In this document: one piece after another, positions 1 to 6,299 of the stretch
Layout: each line of letters opens with the position of its first letter
How positions within the stretch are numbered: position 1 is the first letter of the stretch
Origin: CAYLLN01 sp040901775
Lineage (GTDB): Bacteria > Planctomycetota > Planctomycetia > Pirellulales > Pirellulaceae
Assembly (NCBI GenBank): GCA_040901775.1
Contig: JBBDYF010000055.1
Span: forward strand, 1-6,995
Direction: 5' to 3'
Length of the DNA: 6,995 bases
The notes under the pieces: model-generated
Database searches by the model: none
The model's input: the letters and a program-made list of their open reading frames with translations, nothing else
What the model was told of the DNA's origin: nothing
Program-made: the position numbers and the translations under genes

Positions 1-111
1 GCCTGCGCTGCTATCAGCAAGCTCTTTAGAATCACAATGTGCGAGTTGCACCCCTCGCAAGATTCACTTTCGCAGGTTGCCTTTGGCCGGCCTCGGCGGT
101 TCAATAGAAAC

Positions 112-579
112 ATGGCCACCACTTTCTCCGCAAATGCGTTACCCGCAAAGACCGAGCCGCAATTGCCCACGCCGGCCGAAAACCCGACCGCCGACATCGT
201 CATTTACGACGGCCAGTGCAAGTTCTGCACGGGACAGGTCAAAAACCTCGCTCGGTGGGACGGCAAAGGCCGCCTGGCCTTCCTTTCGCTGCACGATCCA
301 GAAGTTGCAAAGCGTTTTCCCAACTTGACTTATGAGCAACTCATGGAGGAGATGGTGGTCGTCGATCGGCGGGGTCGCCGCCATGCCGGGGCAGCCGCCT
401 TTCGCTATCTGACCATCCGCCTTCCCCGGCTCTATTTTCTGGCTCCCTTGATGCACATTCCCTTCTCGATGCCGTTGTGGCGTTGGGGATACCGCCAGGT
501 TGCCAAGCGGCGCTATGCACTGATGGGCAAATCTGGCGACGGCTGCGACGACGGCGCTTGCCAGGTGCATTTGAAGTAA
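112..579 (+). CDS. DCC-family (DUF393) thiol-disulfide oxidoreductase-like protein
   Basis: This is a small soluble protein of 155 residues in the DCC/DUF393 family, a thioredoxin-like group presumed to act in thiol-disulfide exchange; substrates are generally unknown. The family signature YDGxCxFC is seen directly (YDGQCKFC, Cys36 and Cys39 with this start), after a typical hydrophobic strand (DIVIYDG). The middle has the usual LHDPEVAKRF and VVDRRGRRHAGAAAF segments, and the C-terminus carries a second Cys pair (GDGCDDGACQ, Cys145 and Cys150) of the kind often found at the end of this family. The frame stays open back to an ATG at 37, which would add 25 residues (MCELHPSQDS...) that do not look like the family. 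I prefer the ATG at 112, although neither start has a Shine-Dalgarno. The family call is confident; the start and cellular role are not. Confidence 0.85.
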   Translation: MATTFSANALPAKTEPQLPTPAENPTADIVIYDGQCKFCTGQVKNLARWDGKGRLAFLSLHDPEVAKRFPNLTYEQLMEEMVVVDRRGRRHAGAAAFRYLTIRLPRLYFLAPLMHIPFSMPLWRWGYRQVAKRRYALMGKSGDGCDDGACQVHLK

Positions 580-601
580 GTCGTGACGTAAGAACGACTT
601 A
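577..601 (+). terminator. Perfect 8-bp hairpin at the end of the DCC gene
   Basis: TAAGTCGT (577-584) and ACGACTTA (594-601) are exact reverse complements around a 9-base loop. The left arm begins with the stop codon of the DCC gene. No T-run follows (GCAGCGGCG comes next), so it is not a classical intrinsic terminator; it could be a transcript-end stabiliser or a factor-assisted terminator. The pairing is seen directly and the role is inferred. Confidence 0.4.
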
Positions 602-610
602 GCAGCGGCG

Positions 611-639
611 TTCCAGAATCGTGCAGGTTCCTCTATACT
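611..639 (+). promoter_or_regulatory. Possible sigma70-type promoter for cysD
   Basis: TATACT at 634-639 matches five of six bases of the -10 consensus. A poor -35 candidate, TTCCAG at 611-616, lies 17 bases upstream. The position suits cysD, downstream of the DCC hairpin and with a leader of roughly 75-80 bases. The weak -35 makes this tentative. Confidence 0.22.
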
Positions 640-723
640 GCGTGAATCGCCACGCACGCTGAATCCCTAGCGCGGCTCGGCTCCCGATCCCCCGATCCTC
701 GAATCCGAGATTCCCCCGCCGCC

Positions 724-1635
724 ATGTCCGGCTATTCACTGACCCACCTGAAACAGCTCGAAGCCGAAAGCATCCACATCCTGCGCGAGGTAGTGGCCGA
801 GTTCGATAACCCGGTGATGCTCTACTCGGTTGGCAAAGACTCGGCCTGCATGGTCCGGCTGGCGCAGAAGGCCTTTTCGCCCGCCAAGCCGCCGTTTCCG
901 CTGATGCACGTCGATACGACGTGGAAATTCCAAGAAATGTACGCCCTGCGCGACAACTACGTCGCCAAGGAGTTGGGGCTGAAGCTGATCGTTCACGTCA
1001 ACGAGGAAGGGCTGAAAAAGGGGATCAACCCGATCACGCACGGCAGCAAGATCCACACCGACGTGATGAAGACCGAGGGGCTGAAGCAGGCGCTCAATAA
1101 ATATCAGTTCGACGCGGCCTTTGGAGGCGCCCGCCGCGACGAAGAGCGCTCGCGGGCCAAAGAGCGGGTCTTTTCGTTTCGCGATACGCTGCACCGCTGG
1201 GATCCCAAAAACCAGCGGCCCGAACTGTGGAACCTGTACAACGCCAAAGTGAATAAGGGGGAAAGCATCCGCGTCTTTCCGCTGTCGAACTGGACCGAGC
1301 TCGACGTGTGGCAATACATCCATCTCGAACAAATTCCGATCGTGCCGCTGTATTTCGCCAAGGAGCGGCCCATCGTGTGGCGCGACGGGGTGATGATCAT
1401 GGTCGATGACGACCGCCTGCCGCTTGAGCCGGGCGAGAAGCCGGAGATGCGCCGCGTTCGTTTTCGCACCTTGGGCTGCTATCCGCTTTCCGGCGCGGTC
1501 GATTCCACGGCCACCACCCTGCCCGAAATCATTCAGGAAATGCTGCTCACCACCTTCTCGGAGCGCCAGGGCCGATTGATCGACAACGATGAAGCGGGCT
1601 CGATGGAGAAGAAGAAGCGGGAAGGGTATTTTTGA
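724..1635 (+). CDS. cysD: Sulfate adenylyltransferase subunit 2 (CysD)
   Basis: This is the catalytic small subunit of heterodimeric ATP sulfurylase. It adenylylates sulfate to APS plus pyrophosphate, coupled to GTP hydrolysis by CysN, in the cytoplasm. Its 303 residues match the normal family length of about 300. Visible family motifs, in order: the PP-loop SVGKDS (35-40) of the PAPS-reductase/ATP-pyrophosphatase fold; HVDTTWKFQEMYALRD (62-77); GGARRDEERSRAKERVFSFRD (134-154); PLSNWTELDVWQYIH (186-200); FRTLGCYPLSGAV (247-259); and the conserved end FSERQGRLID...EKKKREGYF. The ATG at 724 gives the usual N-terminus (SLTHLKQLEAESIHILREV) and has no Shine-Dalgarno, only a C-rich leader. Its partner cysNC lies about 1 kb downstream on the same strand instead of directly adjacent. 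The identification is essentially certain. Confidence 0.98.
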   Translation: MSGYSLTHLKQLEAESIHILREVVAEFDNPVMLYSVGKDSACMVRLAQKAFSPAKPPFPLMHVDTTWKFQEMYALRDNYVAKELGLKLIVHVNEEGLKKGINPITHGSKIHTDVMKTEGLKQALNKYQFDAAFGGARRDEERSRAKERVFSFRDTLHRWDPKNQRPELWNLYNAKVNKGESIRVFPLSNWTELDVWQYIHLEQIPIVPLYFAKERPIVWRDGVMIMVDDDRLPLEPGEKPEMRRVRFRTLGCYPLSGAVDSTATTLPEIIQEMLLTTFSERQGRLIDNDEAGSMEKKKREGYF

Positions 1636-1645
1636 AGCATGACGG

Positions 1646-2002
1646 ATGCCGGCGGACATTATGCCTCGCACGATCCAAGACGCCGTCACTGCTTCAGGTA
1701 TGCAGGTCGCTGATGAGGAGTTGGTCAATTTCGGTTTTAGCCATCGCGATGACATCAATCCCGCAACTGGCCCTCGCTCCTATTGGTTCCGATTCGCCGA
1801 TATTGCCCACTTGACCTTGCCGCAAGTTCAGGCCGCGATCGGCGAGTTGGCCTCCGCCGGGCAACGTGGTGCAAAGTTTATGCGTGCCTGCGGCATTCCC
1901 CTCAAAGCGTTTGTTTTGCGGCCAGGCATCGGTTTTTTTGGATTGGATGAATACACCATCGACGTGCCCGTGATGGTAAGATTCAGCATAGAGATCCGTT
2001 AG
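1646..2002 (+). CDS. Hypothetical protein between cysD and cysNC (first ORF)
   Basis: I do not recognise this 118-residue protein. It begins 10 bases after the cysD stop, so it may be co-transcribed with it. A second ATG at 1661 (MPRTIQDAV...) is an equally plausible start and has a weak purine stretch (GGCGGA) just upstream. No signal peptide, membrane segment, Cys cluster or nucleotide-binding motif is visible. The centre (HRDDINPATGPRSYWFRFAD, then a Leu/Ala-rich predicted helix LTLPQVQAAIGELASAG) reads like a real folded protein. Base composition is lower than in its neighbours: 60 of 120 bases are G or C in 1921-2040. The last residues (VRFSIEIR) use AGA and ATA codons, rare in such DNA, which suggests the true frame may be lost near 1970-2000. 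It could be an independent gene or the front half of a broken one. Confidence 0.5.
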   Translation: MPADIMPRTIQDAVTASGMQVADEELVNFGFSHRDDINPATGPRSYWFRFADIAHLTLPQVQAAIGELASAGQRGAKFMRACGIPLKAFVLRPGIGFFGLDEYTIDVPVMVRFSIEIR

Positions 2003-2028
2003 AAGTTTTCCGAGCGAAAGGGCTCTCG

Positions 2029-2469
2029 ATGGACCTTGGCTTGAACGATTTAATCGATGGCAAGCGAATCGTTCAAATCGATGCGGATTCGATTCCTGCT
2101 CCACCGCAATCGCCACACCCAGGCGACCATCTGATCGTCAATTGCCACTACAACATCGAAATGGCCAAGCCGCCGAGTACGGATTTGTACGATGCGGCGC
2201 GATCCGACGGACTAGAAATCGTCCGCCGCTTGGCTGAAAAGCCTGCGGTTCGCAAATTTGTTTCACTGGTTGTGCGAGTCATCGGCCATTTTCCCGATCC
2301 CCAGATGCAACGCCCGGCGCGTCGCCGGATTTACGAGGTCAGCGTGCTATCCAACAATCTGCCTACCGGAAGCCGGCCGATTTCCCGTGCAGACTTGAAG
2401 CGCATGGGTGCCGTGGAAGGTTCGCAAATCGACGATGTGGCCGAACTCCTTCACCAAACCACGCACTAG
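2029..2469 (+). CDS. Hypothetical protein between cysD and cysNC (second ORF)
   Basis: I do not recognise this 146-residue protein. It starts 26 bases after the first ORF ends, in a different frame, with only a weak purine stretch (CGAAAGGG) ahead of the ATG. The same frame is open further upstream, back to a TGA at 1948-1950, and the residues before the ATG (RDGKIQHRDPLEVFRAKGLS) look as coding-like as those after it. No signal peptide, transmembrane helix or known catalytic motif is visible. A Pro-rich segment (SIPAPPQSPHPGDH) leads into a predicted alpha/beta region (EIVRRLAEKPAVRKF, SLVVRVIGHF) and an acidic end (EGSQIDDVAELLHQ). Bases 2041-2100 are only 26 of 60 G or C, well below cysNC. 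It may be a separate gene coupled to the first ORF, or the rear half of one frameshifted gene. Confidence 0.5.
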   Translation: MDLGLNDLIDGKRIVQIDADSIPAPPQSPHPGDHLIVNCHYNIEMAKPPSTDLYDAARSDGLEIVRRLAEKPAVRKFVSLVVRVIGHFPDPQMQRPARRRIYEVSVLSNNLPTGSRPISRADLKRMGAVEGSQIDDVAELLHQTTH

Positions 2470-2639
2470 CCGGCCCAGGATGCTTGCTTACTCTCAGCCG
2501 CAGAACGGGTGCCCTTCGGCAGCAACGCGGCGGCCCACAGTCCCGCTTTCGCTTGGCCGACGCCCAAGGCTACTACCTGCCGCCGCTCGGCGGCTAATCA
2601 ATTGAATGCCGCTCCGCGGCTGAAAATACATCCCTCGCC
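2470..2639. other. Gap before cysNC; possible dispersed repeat or gene-tail remnant
   Basis: No convincing gene lies here. From about 2505 to 2597 one + frame ends in a coding-like string (QSRFRLADAQGYYLPPLGG, then stop at 2595-2597) without its own start or recognisable domain. It could be the tail of a lost gene or part of an intergenic repeat shared across the genome. Two small hairpins close the gap. No Shine-Dalgarno precedes cysNC. Confidence 0.3.
2582..2624. repeat. Two near-identical small hairpins upstream of cysNC
   Basis: GCCGCTCGGCGGCTAA (2582-2597) and GCCGCTCCGCGGCTGA (2608-2623) differ at two of 16 positions. Each folds as a GCCGC/GCGGC five-base-pair stem with a three-base loop (TCG or TCC), separated by the A/T-rich stretch TCAATTGAAT. 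They end 16 bases before the cysNC start. The repeat and pairing are seen directly; a role in termination or in cysNC translation is speculation. Confidence 0.5.
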
Positions 2640-4574
2640 ATGCATAAGTCCGATCTCATCGCCACCGACATCGACGCCTACCTCCAGCAGCACGAGCGCA
2701 AGGAGCTCCTGCGCTTCATCACTTGCGGCAGCGTGGACGACGGCAAAAGCACGCTGATCGGCCGGCTGCTGTACGAATCGAAAATGGTCTTTCAAGACCA
2801 ACTGGCCGCCGCCAAAAAGATCACCGAAAAACATGGCACCACCGGCGGTGAGATCGACTTTGCGATGCTCGTCGAGGGCTTTCAGGACGAAATCCTGCAA
2901 GGGATCACGATCGACGTTGCCTATCGCTACATCTCGACCGAGAAGCGCAAGTTCATCATCGCCGACACGCCCGGCCACGAGCAGTACACCCGCAACATGG
3001 CCACCGGCGCCTCGACCGCCGACCTGGCAATTCTGCTGGTCGATGCCCGCCACGGAGTCATGACGCAGACCAAACGGCACAGCTTCATCGTCTCGCTGCT
3101 AGGCATCCGGCACGTCGTCGTGGCGATCAACAAGATGGACCTGGTCGATTATAGCCAGGACGTGTACGAGCGAATCCGCGACGATTACCAGGCCTTCGCC
3201 GCCCGGCTGGACCTGCCCGACGTTCATTTTCTGCCGATGTGTGCCCTGCACGGCGACAACATCGTCGCCACCGGCCCGAACTTCCCCTGGTATCAGGGGC
3301 CGCCGTTGATGCACCTGTTGGAGACGGTCTATATCGGCTCGGATCGGAACCTCGAAGATTTTCGCTTTCCCGTGCAGTACGTCCTGCGGCCCAATCTCAA
3401 CTTTCGCGGTTTTTGCGGCACGGTCGCTTCGGGCATCGTCCGCAAAGGGGACGAGATCGTGGTTCTGCCGTCGAAAAAGACGAGCCGCATCAAATCGATC
3501 GTCACCTACGACGGCGAACTGACCGAGGCTTTCGCCCCGCAAGCGATCACACTGACGCTCGAGGACGAGATCGACATCGGCCGTGGCGATATGATCGTCC
3601 GCCCCGGCAACGTGCCGCGGGTCGAGCAGAAATTCGAGGCGATGGTCGTTTGGATGGCCGAAGAGCCGCTGGTTCCCGGCAAGTCTTTCTGGATCAAGCA
3701 GACGACCAAAACGACGCCCGGCACGATCACGACGCTGCGGTATCAGGTCGATGTCAACACGCTGCACCGCAAGGACTCGCCGACGCTGAAGCTCAACGAG
3801 ATCGGCCGCTGCGCGATCGCGCTCAATCAGCCGATCGCGCTGGATGGCTACCGCCGCAACCGCGGAACGGGCGCTTTTATCATCATCGACCGCTTGACCA
3901 ACAGCACGGTCGGCGCGGGGATGATTCTCGACCGCGGGCCGCAAGAGGGTCGTCAAAACCTGTGGGACGAGGAGCCGGTCGCTACGAATCTGCACGGCGA
4001 ACGAAGCAACGTTTCAGAGGACGAGCGCCAAGCCCGCTTCGGCCAGCAGCCGATGACGGTGCTGCTGACCGGTTTGACCGGATCGGGCAAGACGACGCTG
4101 GCCTATGCCCTGGAACGGCAGTTGTTCGATTCTGGCCGGGCGGTCGTCGTGCTCGATGGACAGAACATGCGCCGCGGCATCAGCAAAGACCTCGGCTTTA
4201 CGGCCGACGAACGGAGCGAGAACCTGCGCCGCAGCGCCGAGGTCGCCCGGCTGTTCAACGACGGCGGAATCCTGGTCGTGGCGGCGTTTGTCGCACCGGA
4301 CGAGGCGATTCGCCAGAAGGCGGCCGAGCGGATCGGCCGCGAGCGGTTTCTGGTCGTCCATCTCGACTGCCCGCTGGAGGTCTGTCGCCAGCGCGATACC
4401 GACGGCCACTACGCCCAGGCCGATAGCGGCGAGCTGGCAAACTTCCCCGGCATTAGCGCCCCCTACGAGCCGCCGGCCCAGCCCGACCTGGTGCTCGCCA
4501 CCGATAAGCTCGGGGTCGAGCAGTGCGTGGAGCAGATCCTCGCGCTGTTGGAAGCCAAGGGCGCTTTCGATTAG
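2640..4574 (+). CDS. cysNC: Bifunctional sulfate adenylyltransferase subunit 1 / adenylylsulfate kinase (CysN-CysC fusion)
   Basis: This 644-residue fusion supplies the GTPase subunit of ATP sulfurylase and then phosphorylates APS to PAPS. The N-terminal EF-Tu-like GTPase shows G1 GSVDDGKST (30-38), G2 GITIDVAYRY (88-97), G3 DTPGHEQ (109-115), G4 NKMD (164-167) and a G5-like CAL (201-203, usually SAL), followed by beta-barrel domains to about residue 440. After a charged linker, the APS kinase domain shows P-loop GLTGSGKT (478-485), DGQNMR (506-511; usually DGDN), KDLGFTADERSENLRR and FPGISAPYEPP. Two positions differ from the familiar CysC pattern: Ala552 (FVAP) stands where FISP carries the phosphorylatable Ser, and Asp588 (DTDGHY) where KGLY-type enzymes have Lys. 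Length fits CysNC fusions of about 630-650 residues. The ATG at 2640 lacks a Shine-Dalgarno. cysD is upstream but not adjacent. Identity is certain; full kinase activity is probable. Confidence 0.97.
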   Translation: MHKSDLIATDIDAYLQQHERKELLRFITCGSVDDGKSTLIGRLLYESKMVFQDQLAAAKKITEKHGTTGGEIDFAMLVEGFQDEILQGITIDVAYRYISTEKRKFIIADTPGHEQYTRNMATGASTADLAILLVDARHGVMTQTKRHSFIVSLLGIRHVVVAINKMDLVDYSQDVYERIRDDYQAFAARLDLPDVHFLPMCALHGDNIVATGPNFPWYQGPPLMHLLETVYIGSDRNLEDFRFPVQYVLRPNLNFRGFCGTVASGIVRKGDEIVVLPSKKTSRIKSIVTYDGELTEAFAPQAITLTLEDEIDIGRGDMIVRPGNVPRVEQKFEAMVVWMAEEPLVPGKSFWIKQTTKTTPGTITTLRYQVDVNTLHRKDSPTLKLNEIGRCAIALNQPIALDGYRRNRGTGAFIIIDRLTNSTVGAGMILDRGPQEGRQNLWDEEPVATNLHGERSNVSEDERQARFGQQPMTVLLTGLTGSGKTTLAYALERQLFDSGRAVVVLDGQNMRRGISKDLGFTADERSENLRRSAEVARLFNDGGILVVAAFVAPDEAIRQKAAERIGRERFLVVHLDCPLEVCRQRDTDGHYAQADSGELANFPGISAPYEPPAQPDLVLATDKLGVEQCVEQILALLEAKGAFD

Positions 4575-4575
4575 C

Positions 4576-4588
4576 GGCGTGCTACGCC
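4576..4588. terminator. Short hairpin at the cysNC/DUF1501 convergent junction
   Basis: GGCGT (4576-4580) pairs with ACGCC (4584-4588) around the loop GCT. It sits between and partly over the two converging stop codons, the - strand TAG being within 4582-4584, so it could serve both transcripts. The stem is only 5 bp and has no T-run on either side, so the terminator role is a weak inference. Confidence 0.25.
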
Positions 4589-5973
4589 AAGATCGGTTCA
4601 ATCTTCTGACCGTTACTGAGCGCGTGGGGACGGCCTTGGGCGTCGTGCATTTCGCTCTGGGGCGCAATTCCCAGGCAGTGAAAGATGGTCGCCGTAATGT
4701 CCTCGGGCTTGACCAAGCCATCTTGCGGATAGGCGCCCAGTTTGTCGGAGACACCGTGGACCACGCCGCCCCGAATGCCGCCCCCGGCGAGGGCGACGGA
4801 AAAAACGCTCCCCCAGTGGTCGCGCCCGCCGCGGGCGTTGAACCTGGGCGAGCGACCAAACTCGGACAGACAGACGACCAACGTCTCGTCGAGCAGGCCC
4901 CGCTGTTCGAGATCGGAAAGCAGGGCGGCAAAGGCGTTGTCCATCGGCGGGATCAGCACTTCCTTCAGCCGCTTGGTCTCGTCGGTATGCGAATCCCAGC
5001 AGGGGTTGTCTGAAGGTTCGTCCGGCCCGCGGTGCCAGTTGACCTGCACCAGCCGCACCCCCGCCTCGACCAACCGCCGGCTGAGCAGACAGCTTTGGCC
5101 GAACTGGGTCCGGCCATAGCGCTCGCGGGTTTCCTCGGACTCGGCCGTCAGGTCGAAAGCGCCCCGGGCCTGGGCCGACGAGAGCAGGTGAAAGGCCCGC
5201 TGCGTGAGACCGTCGTATTCCTCGAGCCGGCCGCTGTTTTCGACCGCCGCGAACCGCTGGTTCAATTCGGTCAACAGCGAATGCCGCCGCGACATCCGCT
5301 CGGCAGACACATCGACCGGCAGCAAAAACTCGGGAATTTTGAAATCGGGCGACGCTGGCTCGCAGCGGAAAAGCCACGGATCGGCCGAGCGGCCGAGAAA
5401 GCCGCCGGTCTGCCCCGGCCAGACGGAGCCGTCGGTATTGAAAATGTGGCAAGGCAGCCGCACCGACTGCGGCAGTTCGCCGCGGCGCGACGTGAGCCGA
5501 CCGACGACCGAGCCGATGTTGGGCCAGTCGTTCGGCGCGCCGGGGTTGGCGTTTTCGAAGTTCATCGGCGCATGCGGCCGGCCGGTGAGCATGTAGTAGC
5601 CGCTCGAAGAGTGGGCGTTGTCGCCGGTCGAGACGGCCCGCAGGATTGCCAGCTTGTCGGCCTGGGCGGCGAGCTTCGGCATCAGCTCGCCGAACTGGAT
5701 GCCGGGGATCATCGTGGTGATCGGGCCGATTTCGCCGCGCACCTCGGCCGGCGCGGCCGGCTTGGGGTCCCAAGTGGAATGCTGCGGCGGGCCCCCCATC
5801 AAAAACAGGACGATGCACGTCTTGGCCCGGCCCCCCGTGGCAGCGGCTGAGGCTGCCGGTGCGAGCAGACCGGCCAGGTTCAGCCCGCAAAAACCGAGCC
5901 CGCCGACGCGGAGCAGCTCGCGGCGCGAAATGCCATCGCACAGCCGGGCGCCGGAATGTCGAAAGGTGAGCAT
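4582..5973 (-). CDS. Tat-exported DUF1501 family protein
   Basis: This is a 463-residue member of DUF1501, a family greatly expanded in planctomycetes and related in fold to alkaline phosphatase/sulfatase enzymes; its reaction is unknown. The N-terminus has a twin-arginine signal (ISRRELLRVGG, Arg17-Arg18), a hydrophobic stretch (LGFCGLNLAGLLAPA) and a likely signal-peptidase site after ASA near residue 43, pointing to export across the cytoplasmic membrane. Family landmarks follow: LFLMGGPPQHSTWDPKP (56-72), AHSSSGYYMLTGRPH (120-134), NIGSVVGRL (152-160), CWDSHTDETKRLKE (325-338), LVVCLSEFGRSPRFN (365-379), GGRDHW (382-387) and ALAGGGIRGG (394-403). The frame is open to an ATG at 6075, but the ATG at 5973 puts the Tat motif near the start, as is usual. 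The family often pairs with DUF1549/DUF1553 cytochrome-type genes; none lies in the window. Confidence 0.93.
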   Translation of the reverse strand: MLTFRHSGARLCDGISRRELLRVGGLGFCGLNLAGLLAPAASAAATGGRAKTCIVLFLMGGPPQHSTWDPKPAAPAEVRGEIGPITTMIPGIQFGELMPKLAAQADKLAILRAVSTGDNAHSSSGYYMLTGRPHAPMNFENANPGAPNDWPNIGSVVGRLTSRRGELPQSVRLPCHIFNTDGSVWPGQTGGFLGRSADPWLFRCEPASPDFKIPEFLLPVDVSAERMSRRHSLLTELNQRFAAVENSGRLEEYDGLTQRAFHLLSSAQARGAFDLTAESEETRERYGRTQFGQSCLLSRRLVEAGVRLVQVNWHRGPDEPSDNPCWDSHTDETKRLKEVLIPPMDNAFAALLSDLEQRGLLDETLVVCLSEFGRSPRFNARGGRDHWGSVFSVALAGGGIRGGVVHGVSDKLGAYPQDGLVKPEDITATIFHCLGIAPQSEMHDAQGRPHALSNGQKIEPILA

Positions 5974-6144
5974 CGTCGATCGCCCGCGACAGGAAAGGTA
6001 GGCCGGAATTGACCAATCCATGATCGCCGATAGGCGGGCGAAAAGCAAAGGGGAATTGGGCGATCGAGCCGGCACGCCCTCAGAGCGGCTGAACTCAAGT
6101 GTCGGGTCAACCGGCAGGCAGAGAAATTTGAACAGCAGGGCACC

Positions 6145-6205
6145 AAGGAAACAAAGGGAGATTCGGCTGACTCGGTTCCTAGTTCTTTTCCCTCTTCGTT
6201 TCCTT
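6145..6205. repeat. Imperfect inverted repeat (long hairpin) in the DUF1501-MOSC spacer
   Basis: AAGGAAAC (6145-6152) pairs exactly with GTTTCCTT (6198-6205). After a short internal loop, AGGGA (6155-6159) pairs with TCCCT (6189-6193). The central loop is about 29 bases. The purine-rich left arm and pyrimidine-rich right arm stand out from the surrounding sequence. It resembles dispersed hairpin repeats of environmental bacterial genomes, but only one copy is in this window, so repeat status is an inference. Confidence 0.4.
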
Positions 6206-6283
6206 TGTTATCTTCTGATGCGTCTTTCCTCACAAAGGTGATTCTCACACGATCGGCCGCAAGGAGGCAAACGGCTGCTGAGC

Positions 6284-6290
6284 AGAGGAG
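6284..6290 (+). promoter_or_regulatory. Shine-Dalgarno that sets the GTG start of the MOSC gene
   Basis: AGAGGAG ends 9 bases before GTG at 6300-6302. It decides the start, because no ATG lies in frame near the conserved N-terminus. It is the only clear Shine-Dalgarno at a gene start in the window. Confidence 0.7.
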
Positions 6291-6299
6291 TTTCGCCCG

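Larger units (their letters stand above)
5974..6299. other. Intergenic region between divergent DUF1501 and MOSC genes
   Basis: This 326-base spacer separates two divergently read genes and must hold the promoters of both, but I see no convincing -35/-10 pair on either strand. It is less G+C-rich than the genes around it and contains one imperfect inverted repeat near its middle. A strong AAGGAGG at 6261-6267 has no start codon at a useful distance. No RNA gene is recognisable. Confidence 0.6.

Noticed and set aside
37..111. N-terminal extension of the DCC protein from the ATG at 37
   Set aside because: The extra 25 residues do not resemble the family N-terminus and have no ribosome binding site. 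The ATG at 112 already gives a complete domain.
736..1758. Long - strand open frame (340 codons) opposite cysD
   Set aside because: cysD is unambiguous on the + strand. The antisense translation shows no family motif and spans the cysD end into the next ORF.
1933..1939. T7 run in the first unknown ORF, in the T TTT TTT arrangement of a -1 slippery site
   Set aside because: A -1 shift there would enter the frame of the second ORF but meets a TGA at 1948-1950 after three codons, so it cannot produce the joined protein. Indels in the run do not restore the reading either.
1694..2116. - strand open frame (140 codons) across both unknown ORFs, considered as the real gene of this block
   Set aside because: It lacks recognisable motifs and a good start, and the + strand frames have more convincing codon use and fit the direction of the cys genes. 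It cannot be fully excluded without a homology search.
3239..4426. Long + strand open frame within cysNC, and - strand frames at 3099-3995 and 4014-4931
   Set aside because: All overlap the conserved cysNC reading frame. Their translations are Arg/Pro/Ala-rich shadows without domains.
5032..5850. Long + strand open frame (272 codons) opposite DUF1501
   Set aside because: It is antisense to a clearly conserved protein. Its Arg/Gly/Pro-rich translation has no recognisable domain and fits a G+C-rich shadow frame.
6261..6267. AAGGAGG as the ribosome binding site of a small gene before MOSC
   Set aside because: No ATG, GTG or TTG lies at suitable spacing with an open frame. The closer AGAGGAG at 6284-6290 explains the MOSC start.
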